Assembly: GCF_001905095.1 (NCBI RefSeq) | Contig: NZ_LWLS01000035.1 | Coordinates: 1 to 34,242, forward strand | Source of the DNA: Micromonospora sp. CB01531 | Lineage (GTDB): Bacteria > Actinomycetota > Actinomycetes > Mycobacteriales > Micromonosporaceae | Direction of reading: 5' to 3' | DNA length: 34,242 nt | Shown: piece after piece, positions 1-6,877 of the stretch | How positions within the stretch are numbered: the first letter of the stretch is position 1 | Layout: the number at the start of each line of letters is the position of its first letter | Notes under the pieces: model-generated | Databases searched by the model: none | What the model saw: only the letters and a program-made list of their open reading frames with translations | What the model was told of the DNA's origin: nothing | Position numbers and translations under genes: made by a program

Positions 1-33
1 CCCCGCGCCCCGCGCCCCGCGCCCCGCGCCCCG
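1..33. repeat. CCCCGCG heptamer tandem array at the window edge
   Basis: Four perfect head-to-tail copies of the 7-mer CCCCGCG followed by a partial fifth (CCCCG). The array touches the left edge, so its true length is unknown. A 7-bp unit of this kind can change copy number by slippage. No gene is visible around it. Confidence 0.9.
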
Positions 34-174
34 ACGGACCATAACCGCAGTCCGCCTTTGGACCTGACCTCACCAACGACTCACGGCGACGGCGCTCCCG
101 GCACACCGCCGTCAGCCACCTGAGCACCCGAAGGAACTGGCACCGCCGGCGACGGCGGGATAACCCAGCCCCAC

Positions 175-268
175 CTACGAACTTGATGACGCAGACGATT
201 CAGCGCCGGACGCCGGACCGAACGACCCGCCCACCCGGCCTGAGTCGTTCACGTCATCAAGTTCGTAG
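175..268. repeat. 94-bp palindromic element with 29-nt arms
   Basis: The left arm (175-203) and right arm (240-268) form an inverted repeat. The outer 17 bp (175-191 against 252-268) pair perfectly, a 3-nt internal bulge follows (192-194 against 249-251), then 9 bp (195-203 against 240-248) pair with one wobble. The loop is 36 nt and GC-rich. The arms are much richer in A/T than their surroundings. It has no U-tract and lies about 185 bp beyond the pimB stop codon, with another hairpin closer to that stop, so it is not an obvious pimB terminator. A MITE-like element or a structured RNA are both possible. No flanking target duplication is evident. Confidence 0.75.
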
Positions 269-452
269 CGTCCGAATGAGACATGCGGCCGCCGGACGCG
301 AAGGCCCGACGGGAAGGAAGGCCCGGTGGATCGGAGGGCGCGGGTTCAGGCCGGCCGTATCAGTGCCGTGATTTCCGAGGCCATGTCCGCCGTCGGACGC
401 CGATCGGGGCACCTCCGCCGTCGGCGTACGGCGGGGCGTCGGCCTCCGCCGG
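269..452. other. Non-coding stretch downstream of pimB
   Basis: Together with 34-174 this forms the gene-free left end. The only structure seen is a short hairpin just past the pimB stop: 415-421 pairs with 428-434 (7 bp, 6-nt loop), with outer pairing of 396-401 to 435-440. It could terminate pimB transcription on the minus strand. Small reading frames here show no recognisable family and no convincing ribosome binding site. Confidence 0.4.
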
Positions 453-1577
453 TCAGCCGGCGAGGAGGGCGGTCATCCGTTCCGCCTGGGTCTCCCAGCG
501 CCACTCCTTCTCCACCCACGCGCGGCCGGCCCCGCCGAGCTGACGGGCCAGGTCCCGGTCCGCGAGCAGCGTCGCCACCCGGTCGACGAGCTGGGCCACG
601 TCCCGGCCGCGGACCACGTACCCGGTCTCGCCCTCCCGAACGGCGTCCGGCGCGCCGCCGGAGTCGCCGGCCACCACCGGCAGCCCGGTCGCGCTGGCCT
701 CCAGGTAGACGATCCCCAGCCCCTCGACGTCCAGGCCACGGTTGCGGGTCCGGCAGGGCATGGCGTACACGTCGCCGGCGGCGTAGTGGGCGGGCAACTC
801 GGCCGACGGCACCGAGCCGGTGAAGACCACGTCGCGTTCCACCCCGGTCTGCCGGGCCAGCTTCTCCAGCGTGGCCCGGTAGGGCCCGCCACCCACGATC
901 AGCAGCGCCGCGTCCGGCACCCGGCGACGGATCTCCGGCATCGCCCGGATGAGCATGTCCTGCCCCTTGCGCGGCACCAGCCGCGAGACGCACACCACCA
1001 CCGGGCGGTCAGCCAGGCCCAACCGCAGCCGCACCCGTTCCCCGTCGACGGACGGGTGGTACGTCTCCACGTCGACGCCCGGCGCGAGCCGGCGCAGCTC
1101 GGTCACCCCGTCAAGCACCCGGGCCAGCCGGACCCGGGTGTATTCCCCCAGGTAGGTGGTGACGTCCACGCCCCGCCCGATCCGGCGCAACGCGGACCGG
1201 GCGCCGGGCAGCGCGGCCCAGCCGGCCTCGTGGCCGTGGGTCAGCGCCACCGCCCGCCGGATCCCGGCCCGCCGGCGCAGCCCCGCCGCGAGCAGCCCCA
1301 GCGGGGCCGCCGCGCCGAACCACACCGTGTCGCAGTCGTACGCCCGGGCCAGCCGCGCGGCGCGGCGGGCGATCAGCGGGGTGGGCAGCAGCACCTTGGT
1401 GCGTTCCCGGATCACCTCGAACGGCTGGTCGGCGTCGAACTTGGCGGCGCCCCGCCAGCTCGACGCGTAGACCACCACCGAGCCCGGGGGCTGGCGGATG
1501 GCGAGGTTGTGCACGAAGGACTGGATGCCGCCGGGCCGCGGCGGGAAGTCGTTGGTGATCAGCAAGGTCCGGCTCAT
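453..1577 (-). CDS. pimB: GT4 glycosyltransferase, PimB-like mannosyltransferase
   Basis: A 374-aa GT-B glycosyltransferase that by family adds the second mannose to phosphatidylinositol mannoside, using GDP-mannose at the cytoplasmic face of the membrane. The N-terminus reads LLITNDFPPRPGGIQSF, the acceptor-domain signature of this family. A THGHE motif and the donor-site segment CVSRLVPRKGQD follow, then MPCRTR and EGLGIVYLEA with the E-x7-E donor motif. Overall it closely resembles what I remember of M. tuberculosis PimB (Rv2188c). The start is the ATG at 1577, which overlaps the stop of the upstream M48 gene (ATGA), so the two are translationally coupled; a longer frame upstream is only the shadow of the M48 gene. 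Family assignment is firm; the exact acceptor is inferred. Confidence 0.9.
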   Translation of the reverse strand: MSRTLLITNDFPPRPGGIQSFVHNLAIRQPPGSVVVYASSWRGAAKFDADQPFEVIRERTKVLLPTPLIARRAARLARAYDCDTVWFGAAAPLGLLAAGLRRRAGIRRAVALTHGHEAGWAALPGARSALRRIGRGVDVTTYLGEYTRVRLARVLDGVTELRRLAPGVDVETYHPSVDGERVRLRLGLADRPVVVCVSRLVPRKGQDMLIRAMPEIRRRVPDAALLIVGGGPYRATLEKLARQTGVERDVVFTGSVPSAELPAHYAAGDVYAMPCRTRNRGLDVEGLGIVYLEASATGLPVVAGDSGGAPDAVREGETGYVVRGRDVAQLVDRVATLLADRDLARQLGGAGRAWVEKEWRWETQAERMTALLAG

Positions 1578-2839
1578 CTGCCGATCTCCCTGGCGTAGGC
1601 GCGGGCGGCGGCCATCCGCTCGACCGTGGACGGGTGGGACGCCGACCAGAGGTACTCCCAGCGGGGCGGGTCGGGGTCGGCCAGGTTCACCCCGGCCAGC
1701 CGGCGCTGCATCGCCTCGAAGGTGACCGGATCGCCGGTCAGCGCGAGCGCGTGCGCGTCGGCCCGGGCCTCCACCCGCCGCGACACCAGCGCCTGCACCG
1801 GGGTGGCCACCAGCCCGGCCAGCGTGATCAGCGCGATCAACAGCGGGAACGCCCGGGGTTGGGCGACCGAGTCGACCCCGGCCAGCCGCAGCAGCGGCGG
1901 CCAGGAGCCGATCAGGTAGAGGGCCACCACCGCGGCGGCGGCACCGAGCGCCCCGATCAGGGTGCCGACCCACACGTCCCGGTCCCGGGCGTGCCCCAAC
2001 TCGTGCGCGACCACGCTGGTCACCTCCGCCGGGGTCGCCTCGCGCAGCAGGGTGTCGTAGACCACCACCCGCCGGGTCGGCCCGAGCCCCGAGACGTACG
2101 CGTTGACCGCTCGGGTCCGCCGGGAGGCGTCGGCGACCAGCACGTCGCGGACCGGCACCCCGTCCCGGGCGGCCAGGCTCATCAGCTCGGTGCGCAGCGG
2201 CCCCGGCTCCATCGGGGTGAACCGGTTGAACACCGGCTCCACCAGCACCGGCAGCACGAACGACAGCAACACCACCAGCGCGGCGGCGCCGGCCGCGCCG
2301 AACGCCCACCACCAGCGCGGGGCGAGCCGGACGACCGTGTAGAAGCCGAGCAGGGCGAGCGCGCCGATGACCGCGCTGACCGCGTACGACTTGAGCAGGT
2401 CCACCGCCCAGCCGCCCCAGCCCTGGGTGCTCAGCCCGTAGCGGGTGAGCACGGTGTGCCGCCAGGCGGCGAAGGGCAGCGTGAGCAGGTCGGCGAGGAG
2501 CATCACGGCGAGCCCGCCGAGCACCGCCTGGGCGATCCAGTGCCCGCCGAACGGCCGGCCGGCGAGCTCCACCAGGCGACCGCCGATCGGGGTGAGCCCG
2601 AGCGCCAGGGCCACCACCAGGCCGACCACGAGCGCCGACCACCCGGCGGGGCGCAGCGCGCCGTGGAACGCCCGCCCGCGGGCCACCTGCTCGACCGGCA
2701 ACGACCGCAACGCGGCCAACTGGTCGGCGCGGGGCGCCGGGGGCCGATGCCAGGGGATCAGCAGCGCCGTGGTGACGGCCAGCACGACGGCCAGCACGGC
2801 GAGGGTGAGAAGCGCCCAGGCGCGCGGCGTCACCGCCAC
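1574..2839 (-). CDS. M48 family integral-membrane zinc metalloprotease
   Basis: A 421-aa Ste24/HtpX-type peptidase. The zinc site is HELGH at residues 279-283, with the third ligand in EARAD (357-361). Hydrophobic segments lie near residues 8-28, 67-85, 103-121, 152-172, 177-200, 290-312 and 330-352, consistent with a multi-pass protein whose active site faces the cytoplasmic side. Such enzymes take part in membrane-protein quality control; the substrate here is unknown. It is upstream of and overlaps pimB by 4 nt. Two GTG codons (2839 and 2833) compete for the start. The second overlaps the stop of a 12-codon upstream frame (GTGA) that has the best Shine-Dalgarno nearby, so initiation at 2833 by coupling is plausible. 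Confidence 0.9.
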   Translation of the reverse strand: MAVTPRAWALLTLAVLAVVLAVTTALLIPWHRPPAPRADQLAALRSLPVEQVARGRAFHGALRPAGWSALVVGLVVALALGLTPIGGRLVELAGRPFGGHWIAQAVLGGLAVMLLADLLTLPFAAWRHTVLTRYGLSTQGWGGWAVDLLKSYAVSAVIGALALLGFYTVVRLAPRWWWAFGAAGAAALVVLLSFVLPVLVEPVFNRFTPMEPGPLRTELMSLAARDGVPVRDVLVADASRRTRAVNAYVSGLGPTRRVVVYDTLLREATPAEVTSVVAHELGHARDRDVWVGTLIGALGAAAAVVALYLIGSWPPLLRLAGVDSVAQPRAFPLLIALITLAGLVATPVQALVSRRVEARADAHALALTGDPVTFEAMQRRLAGVNLADPDPPRWEYLWSASHPSTVERMAAARAYAREIGR

Positions 2840-2868
2840 ACCCCGCCGTCGCGCCGTACCCGGATCAT
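2830..2868 (-). CDS. Possible 12-aa upstream ORF coupled to the M48 gene
   Basis: An ATG at 2868 follows a strong Shine-Dalgarno (GGGAGGAG, spacing about 5 nt) and opens a frame reading MIRVRRDGGVWR. Its TGA overlaps a GTG start of the protease gene. The frame is not the protease frame. A TAGGAT -10-like hexamer at 2899-2894 would begin the mRNA about 19 nt before this ATG. Initiation here could therefore feed ribosomes into the M48 gene. It could also be a fortuitous frame. Confidence 0.4.
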   Translation of the reverse strand: MIRVRRDGGVWR

Positions 2869-3025
2869 GCCGCTCCTCCCGCCGTGAGCGCTCATCCTAT
2901 TGCCCGGTACGGCCGCGCCGGACCCGGCTCGATGATCCACACGAGTTCGCGGAACGTGCGGCAGCGGGACGCGCCGGACCCGGCCGCACCGGGCACCCGG
3001 CCATCGGGGCGGCACGCCCTGGGGA

Positions 3026-3241
3026 TCAGGCGATCCGTCGGCGGCCCGGCCGCCGGGTGGAGCCGGCGGTCTCGGCCGACAGCACCTCGATGTCGAAGCC
3101 GGCCCGGGCGAACACCTCGATCGCCCGGTGCTCGGCGGGACCGAGGCCGGCCGCCGGCGAGCCGGTGTCGAGCAGCGCGGTCACCAGGCAGCCGGAACAG
3201 CCGGCGCCGCGGATCCCGCAGGTGTCGCAGTCGATGAGCAT
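3026..3241 (-). CDS. Small Cys-rich conserved actinobacterial protein (71 aa)
   Basis: The protein opens MLIDCDTCGIRGAGCSGCLV, with two CxxC pairs (D-C-D-T-C and G-C-S-G-C) that suggest metal binding. An acidic/hydrophobic helix follows, with a basic C-terminal tail ending in RRPGRRRIA. The ATG at 3241 is chosen over a GTG 60 nt upstream because GGAGG sits 6 nt before it and because the Cys-rich opening is how I remember this actinobacterial family. It is monocistronic, with the M48 gene downstream and the NYN gene upstream on the same strand. Function unknown; a small metal- or nucleic-acid-binding protein is a guess. Confidence 0.75.
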   Translation of the reverse strand: MLIDCDTCGIRGAGCSGCLVTALLDTGSPAAGLGPAEHRAIEVFARAGFDIEVLSAETAGSTRRPGRRRIA

Positions 3242-3404
3242 CAACGCCTCCAGACGCCTCGCCGGCACGGGCGGGAAACGGGATCGTCGCCGCCCGACCA
3301 CCGTCGGTCACCACGACGCTAGGCCAGGGGTATGACAGAACCGGACAACGAGGCAGCAGCCACCCCGAATCCGATCATCAGGCACCCGGGGGCGAGCCGT
3401 CGCC

Positions 3405-4865
3405 TCAGGAGCGGGCGAGCCGCCGCAGCAGCGAGTCGGCACCCAGCGGGTACGCGCCGTGGCGGCGTACCCCGTCGGCGACCTCGCGGTCGGAGGAGAC
3501 CACCACCACCGGCCGGCCCGGCGGCTCGGCGCGGACCAGCCGGCGGATCAGCTCGTCCGCGGTCTCCCCCTTGCGGGAGAAGAGCACCCGAACCCCGCGC
3601 GGCGCCGGCGGCAGCCCGTGGATCCGCTCCGCGCCGTCGAAGACCACGGTGACCTCGTCGCCGGTCTGCGCGGCGATCCCGCCCAGCCCGCTGATCAACC
3701 GTTTGCGCTGCTGCTCCAGCGACATCTCGCCGAAGCCGCGCTTGGTGACGTTGTAGCCGTCCACCACGAGGTGCGCCTTGGGCAGGGCGAGCAGCTGGTC
3801 CAGCCGGGCCGGGTCGTCGGTGTCCCGGGCGCGGGCGGCCGCGCCGGCCGGGGTGACCGCGGCCTGGTCGGCGAAGGCGTCCGCAACGAAGTCGGCGGGC
3901 AGCCTGTCCACCGGGTCGAGGGCCAGCTCGCGACGCAGCCCGACGGCCGCCTGCCCGATCGTCTCCAGAAGCAGCCACAGCTTCGCGTCGTCGACCGAGC
4001 GGGCCTCCTTGGCGGTGGCCCGGGCCGCCCCGGCCGCGGCCTCCGCCTCGGCCAGCCGGGCGCGGGCACGGCGCAGCTCGGCGTCGGCGTCGGCCGCCGC
4101 CCGGGCCGCCCGGCCCCGCTCGGTGGCGAGCATCTCGGTGGCCTTGCGCTCCCGGGTCTGGGTCTCCCGCAGCGCGCGGGCCAGCTGGCGGGCCTCCTCG
4201 CGGAGCTGCCCCAGCTCCTCCCGGACCCGGGCGAGCTCGTCGCGGAGCTTCTCCGCCTCCACCCGGGCCACGGCCCGGTCGTGCTCGGCGCGGGTGGCCC
4301 GCTGTTCGGCCTCCCGGACCAGCTCGGCCACCACCGCGGTGTCCGCCTCGGCGCGCACCGCGGCGCCACTCGCCTCGATCAGCTCCCGCCACCCCCGGGG
4401 TCGGGCCAGGTAGGCCAGGGCGGCCACCTCGACCGGGTCGGCGGCGGCCGGGGCGGTCCCCTCCACCACGGCCGCGCCGAGGTCGCCGGCATCGGCCAGC
4501 ACCCGTGCGGTGACCCGCTGCCGGAACAACGGGTCGGCGGTGAGTTGGGCGGCGATGGCCGGGGCGCCCAACCGGGCGCGCCGATTGGGGGCGAACTTGG
4601 CGATCCGGCGCAGCGGGACGGGCACCTCGTCGGCGGGCAGCCCGGGCAGCACGGCGGCGGTGAGCGCCACGATCCGCTGCCGGACCGGCTCGGGCAGGCT
4701 GGGCTCCGGCTCGGGCGGGATCGCCGCACCGGCGTCGGCTGCGGCGGCGTCCGCGAGGTCCGCGGGGTCCCGGCCCGGCGCGTCCGGGTCCTCACCGGCG
4801 TCGTGCACGGCGGCCATCAGCTCCTCCTCGGAGGAGTGGTCGTCGTACGGCTCGGTGAGGGGCAT
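3405..4865 (-). CDS. Coiled-coil protein with C-terminal NYN (YacP-like) RNase domain
   Basis: A 486-aa protein. Residues 1-60 are acidic and low-complexity. Residues about 60-160 are helical. A long heptad-rich coiled coil spans about 170-300 (many E/R/A, e.g. EEARQLARALRETQTRE). The last ~122 residues form the NYN domain: VVDGYNV with the catalytic-type Asp at 369, VVFDGAE around residues 408-414, and VVSSDRE near 459. YacP/Rae1-type NYN proteins are RNA endonucleases, so RNA cleavage is the family-level expectation; the target is not known. The ATG at 4865 has GGGAG about 10 nt upstream and a TAGGAT -10-like element at 4927-4922. It is divergent from the exonuclease gene at 4963. Confidence 0.85.
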   Translation of the reverse strand: MPLTEPYDDHSSEEELMAAVHDAGEDPDAPGRDPADLADAAAADAGAAIPPEPEPSLPEPVRQRIVALTAAVLPGLPADEVPVPLRRIAKFAPNRRARLGAPAIAAQLTADPLFRQRVTARVLADAGDLGAAVVEGTAPAAADPVEVAALAYLARPRGWRELIEASGAAVRAEADTAVVAELVREAEQRATRAEHDRAVARVEAEKLRDELARVREELGQLREEARQLARALRETQTRERKATEMLATERGRAARAAADADAELRRARARLAEAEAAAGAARATAKEARSVDDAKLWLLLETIGQAAVGLRRELALDPVDRLPADFVADAFADQAAVTPAGAAARARDTDDPARLDQLLALPKAHLVVDGYNVTKRGFGEMSLEQQRKRLISGLGGIAAQTGDEVTVVFDGAERIHGLPPAPRGVRVLFSRKGETADELIRRLVRAEPPGRPVVVVSSDREVADGVRRHGAYPLGADSLLRRLARS

Positions 4866-4962
4866 GTGGCAAGTCTCCCACCGCGGACGGGCCCACCGCC
4901 CGGTGAGTGAGCCGATCTCTCATCCTAGCCCCGTGGTAACGCCTGGGACGGGAGGGACGGGA

Positions 4963-6750
4963 GTGTCGGACCCCGCCGCTAGCGTGCCCGGGGTGACGCG
5001 AGCGGAGTACGTCCAGGAGGCGCTGGCCGGCCTGGACCGGGCGGCGGGCTCGGGGGTCGACCCCGCGCTGCCGCTCTACGCGACCACCTTCGTGGTCGTC
5101 GACCTGGAGACCACCGGCGGCGCGCCGGACGGCGGCGGGATCACCGAGATCGGCGCGGTGAAGGTCCGTGGTGGCGAGGAGCTGGGGGTGCTCGCCACCC
5201 TGGTCAACCCGGGCGTGCCGATCCCGCCGTTCATCACCGTGCTGACCGGCATCACCCAGGCCATGCTGATCCCCGCCCCGCCGATCGAACAGGTGCTGCC
5301 GAGCTTCCTGGAGTTCATCGCCGACGCCGTGCTGGTCGCCCACAACGCTCCGTACGACGTCGGCTTCCTCAAGGCCGCCTGCGCGAAGCACGGCTACCGC
5401 TGGCCCAACCCGCGGGTGCTGGACACCGCGGCGCTGGCCCGCCGGGTGCTCAGCCGCGACGAGGTGCCCAACCGCAAGCTGGGCACGCTCGCCGCGTACT
5501 TCCGCACGGCCACCCAGCCGACGCACCGGGCGCTGGACGACGCCAAGGCCACCGTCGACGTGTTGCACGGGCTGATCGGGCGGCTCGGCGGGCACCGGGT
5601 CGACACCGTCGGCGAGGCGATCGAGTTCGCCCGGGCGGTCACCCCCACCCAGCGCCGCAAGCGGCACCTCGCCGACGGGCTGCCGAAGGTGCCCGGGGTC
5701 TACATCTTCCGGGCCGCCGACGACCGGCCGCTCTACGTCGGCACCTCCGGCGACATCGCCACCCGGGTCCGCAGCTACTTCACCGCCGCGGAGAAGCGGG
5801 CCCGGATCTCCGAGATGCTGGCCGCCGCCGAGCGGGTCCAGGCCGTCGAGTGCGCCCACTCGCTCGAGGCCGAGGTCCGTGAGCTGCGGCTGATCGCCGC
5901 CCACGCGCCGCCGTACAACCGGCGCTCCAAGTACCCCGAACGCCAGGTCTGGCTGAAGCTCACCGACGAGGCGTACCCGCGGCTGTCCATCGTGCGCGAT
6001 CTCGCCCCCACCGACACCGCCTACCTGGGCCCGTTCCGGTCGAAGCAGGCCGCCGAGCTGGCCGCCGCCGGCTTCCACGACGCCGTGCCGCTGCGCCAGT
6101 GCACGCACCGGCTCTCCCGGCGCACCACCATGCCGGCCTGCGCGTTGGCCGAGCTGGGTCGGTGTCCGGCGCCCTGCGAGCACCGGATCACCCCGGAGGA
6201 ATACGACGACCGCGCCGCCGTCCCGTTCCGTACCGCCACCACCAGCGACCCGCAGGTGGTGGTGGACGCCCTGCTCGCCCGGATCGAGGTGCTCTCCCTC
6301 GCCCAGCGCTACGAGGAGGCCGCGGTGGTGCGCGGCCGACTGACCGCGGTGCTGCGCGCGGCGGTGCGGATGCAGCGCCTGGCCGGGCTGACCGGCATCG
6401 CCGAGCTGGCTGCCGCCCGCCCGGCCGCCCGGGGCGGTTGGGAGCTGGCCCTGGTCCGGTACGGCCGGCTCGCCGGCGCCGGCGTCTCCCCGCCCGGTGT
6501 CCATCCGCGACCGACCATCAACGCGATCCGAGCCACCGCCGAGACCGTGCTGCCCGGCCACGGCCCGGTCCCCCGGGCCTCCGCCGAGGAGAGCGAGCGC
6601 ATCCTGTCCTGGTTGGAGCGACCGGAGACCCGGCTGGTGGAAATCTCGTCCGGCTGGGCGTCCCCGATCGCGGGCGCGGGCCGGTTCCGGGACCTGCTAA
6701 CCAAGGCGGAGAACGGAGCGTCCCACCAACTCTCAACCGAACGCTCATGA
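4963..6750 (+). CDS. DEDD (DnaQ-like) exonuclease fused to UvrC-like GIY-YIG nuclease
   Basis: A 595-aa two-nuclease fusion. The N-terminal DnaQ fold carries the Exo I motif at VVVDLETT (Asp47 and Glu49), the mid motif VLVAHNAPYDVGFL, and the Exo III motif HRALDDA, so the metal-binding set of a 3'-5' exonuclease is intact. A GIY-YIG domain follows, with GVYIF, PLYVGTS, RVRSYF and a C-terminal Glu in the ELRLI...PPYN stretch. This matches the UvrC N-terminus, but the remainder is shorter than UvrC and lacks its second nuclease. Actinobacteria keep this fusion (Rv2191 in M. tuberculosis); a role in DNA repair is likely but poorly defined. The start is the GTG at 4963, with GGAGG 7 nt upstream; the frame is open much further upstream, but that part is antisense to the NYN gene. 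Confidence 0.88.
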   Translation: MSDPAASVPGVTRAEYVQEALAGLDRAAGSGVDPALPLYATTFVVVDLETTGGAPDGGGITEIGAVKVRGGEELGVLATLVNPGVPIPPFITVLTGITQAMLIPAPPIEQVLPSFLEFIADAVLVAHNAPYDVGFLKAACAKHGYRWPNPRVLDTAALARRVLSRDEVPNRKLGTLAAYFRTATQPTHRALDDAKATVDVLHGLIGRLGGHRVDTVGEAIEFARAVTPTQRRKRHLADGLPKVPGVYIFRAADDRPLYVGTSGDIATRVRSYFTAAEKRARISEMLAAAERVQAVECAHSLEAEVRELRLIAAHAPPYNRRSKYPERQVWLKLTDEAYPRLSIVRDLAPTDTAYLGPFRSKQAAELAAAGFHDAVPLRQCTHRLSRRTTMPACALAELGRCPAPCEHRITPEEYDDRAAVPFRTATTSDPQVVVDALLARIEVLSLAQRYEEAAVVRGRLTAVLRAAVRMQRLAGLTGIAELAAARPAARGGWELALVRYGRLAGAGVSPPGVHPRPTINAIRATAETVLPGHGPVPRASAEESERILSWLERPETRLVEISSGWASPIAGAGRFRDLLTKAENGASHQLSTERS

Positions 6751-6877
6751 CCAACTGTCCGATCGGACTACGTCGACTCCCTTAGGCTGTTAGAGAAGTG
6801 CAGTCCTGCCCGTTTCGCGGGCCTGCTCCCGGTCGCCGCTCCCGACGGCCGGGGGCCGGGGTGAGGAGGTGTCCCAG

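Noticed and set aside
175..268. The palindrome as the pimB terminator
   Set aside because: It lies about 185 bp past the stop, beyond a closer hairpin (415-434), and is far larger than the terminators elsewhere in the window.
4510..4962. N-terminal extension of the DnaQ fusion frame
   Set aside because: Antisense to the NYN gene. GTG 4963 has a good Shine-Dalgarno.
4792..6561. A 589-codon minus-strand frame
   Set aside because: Antisense to the DnaQ/GIY-YIG fusion; no recognisable domain.
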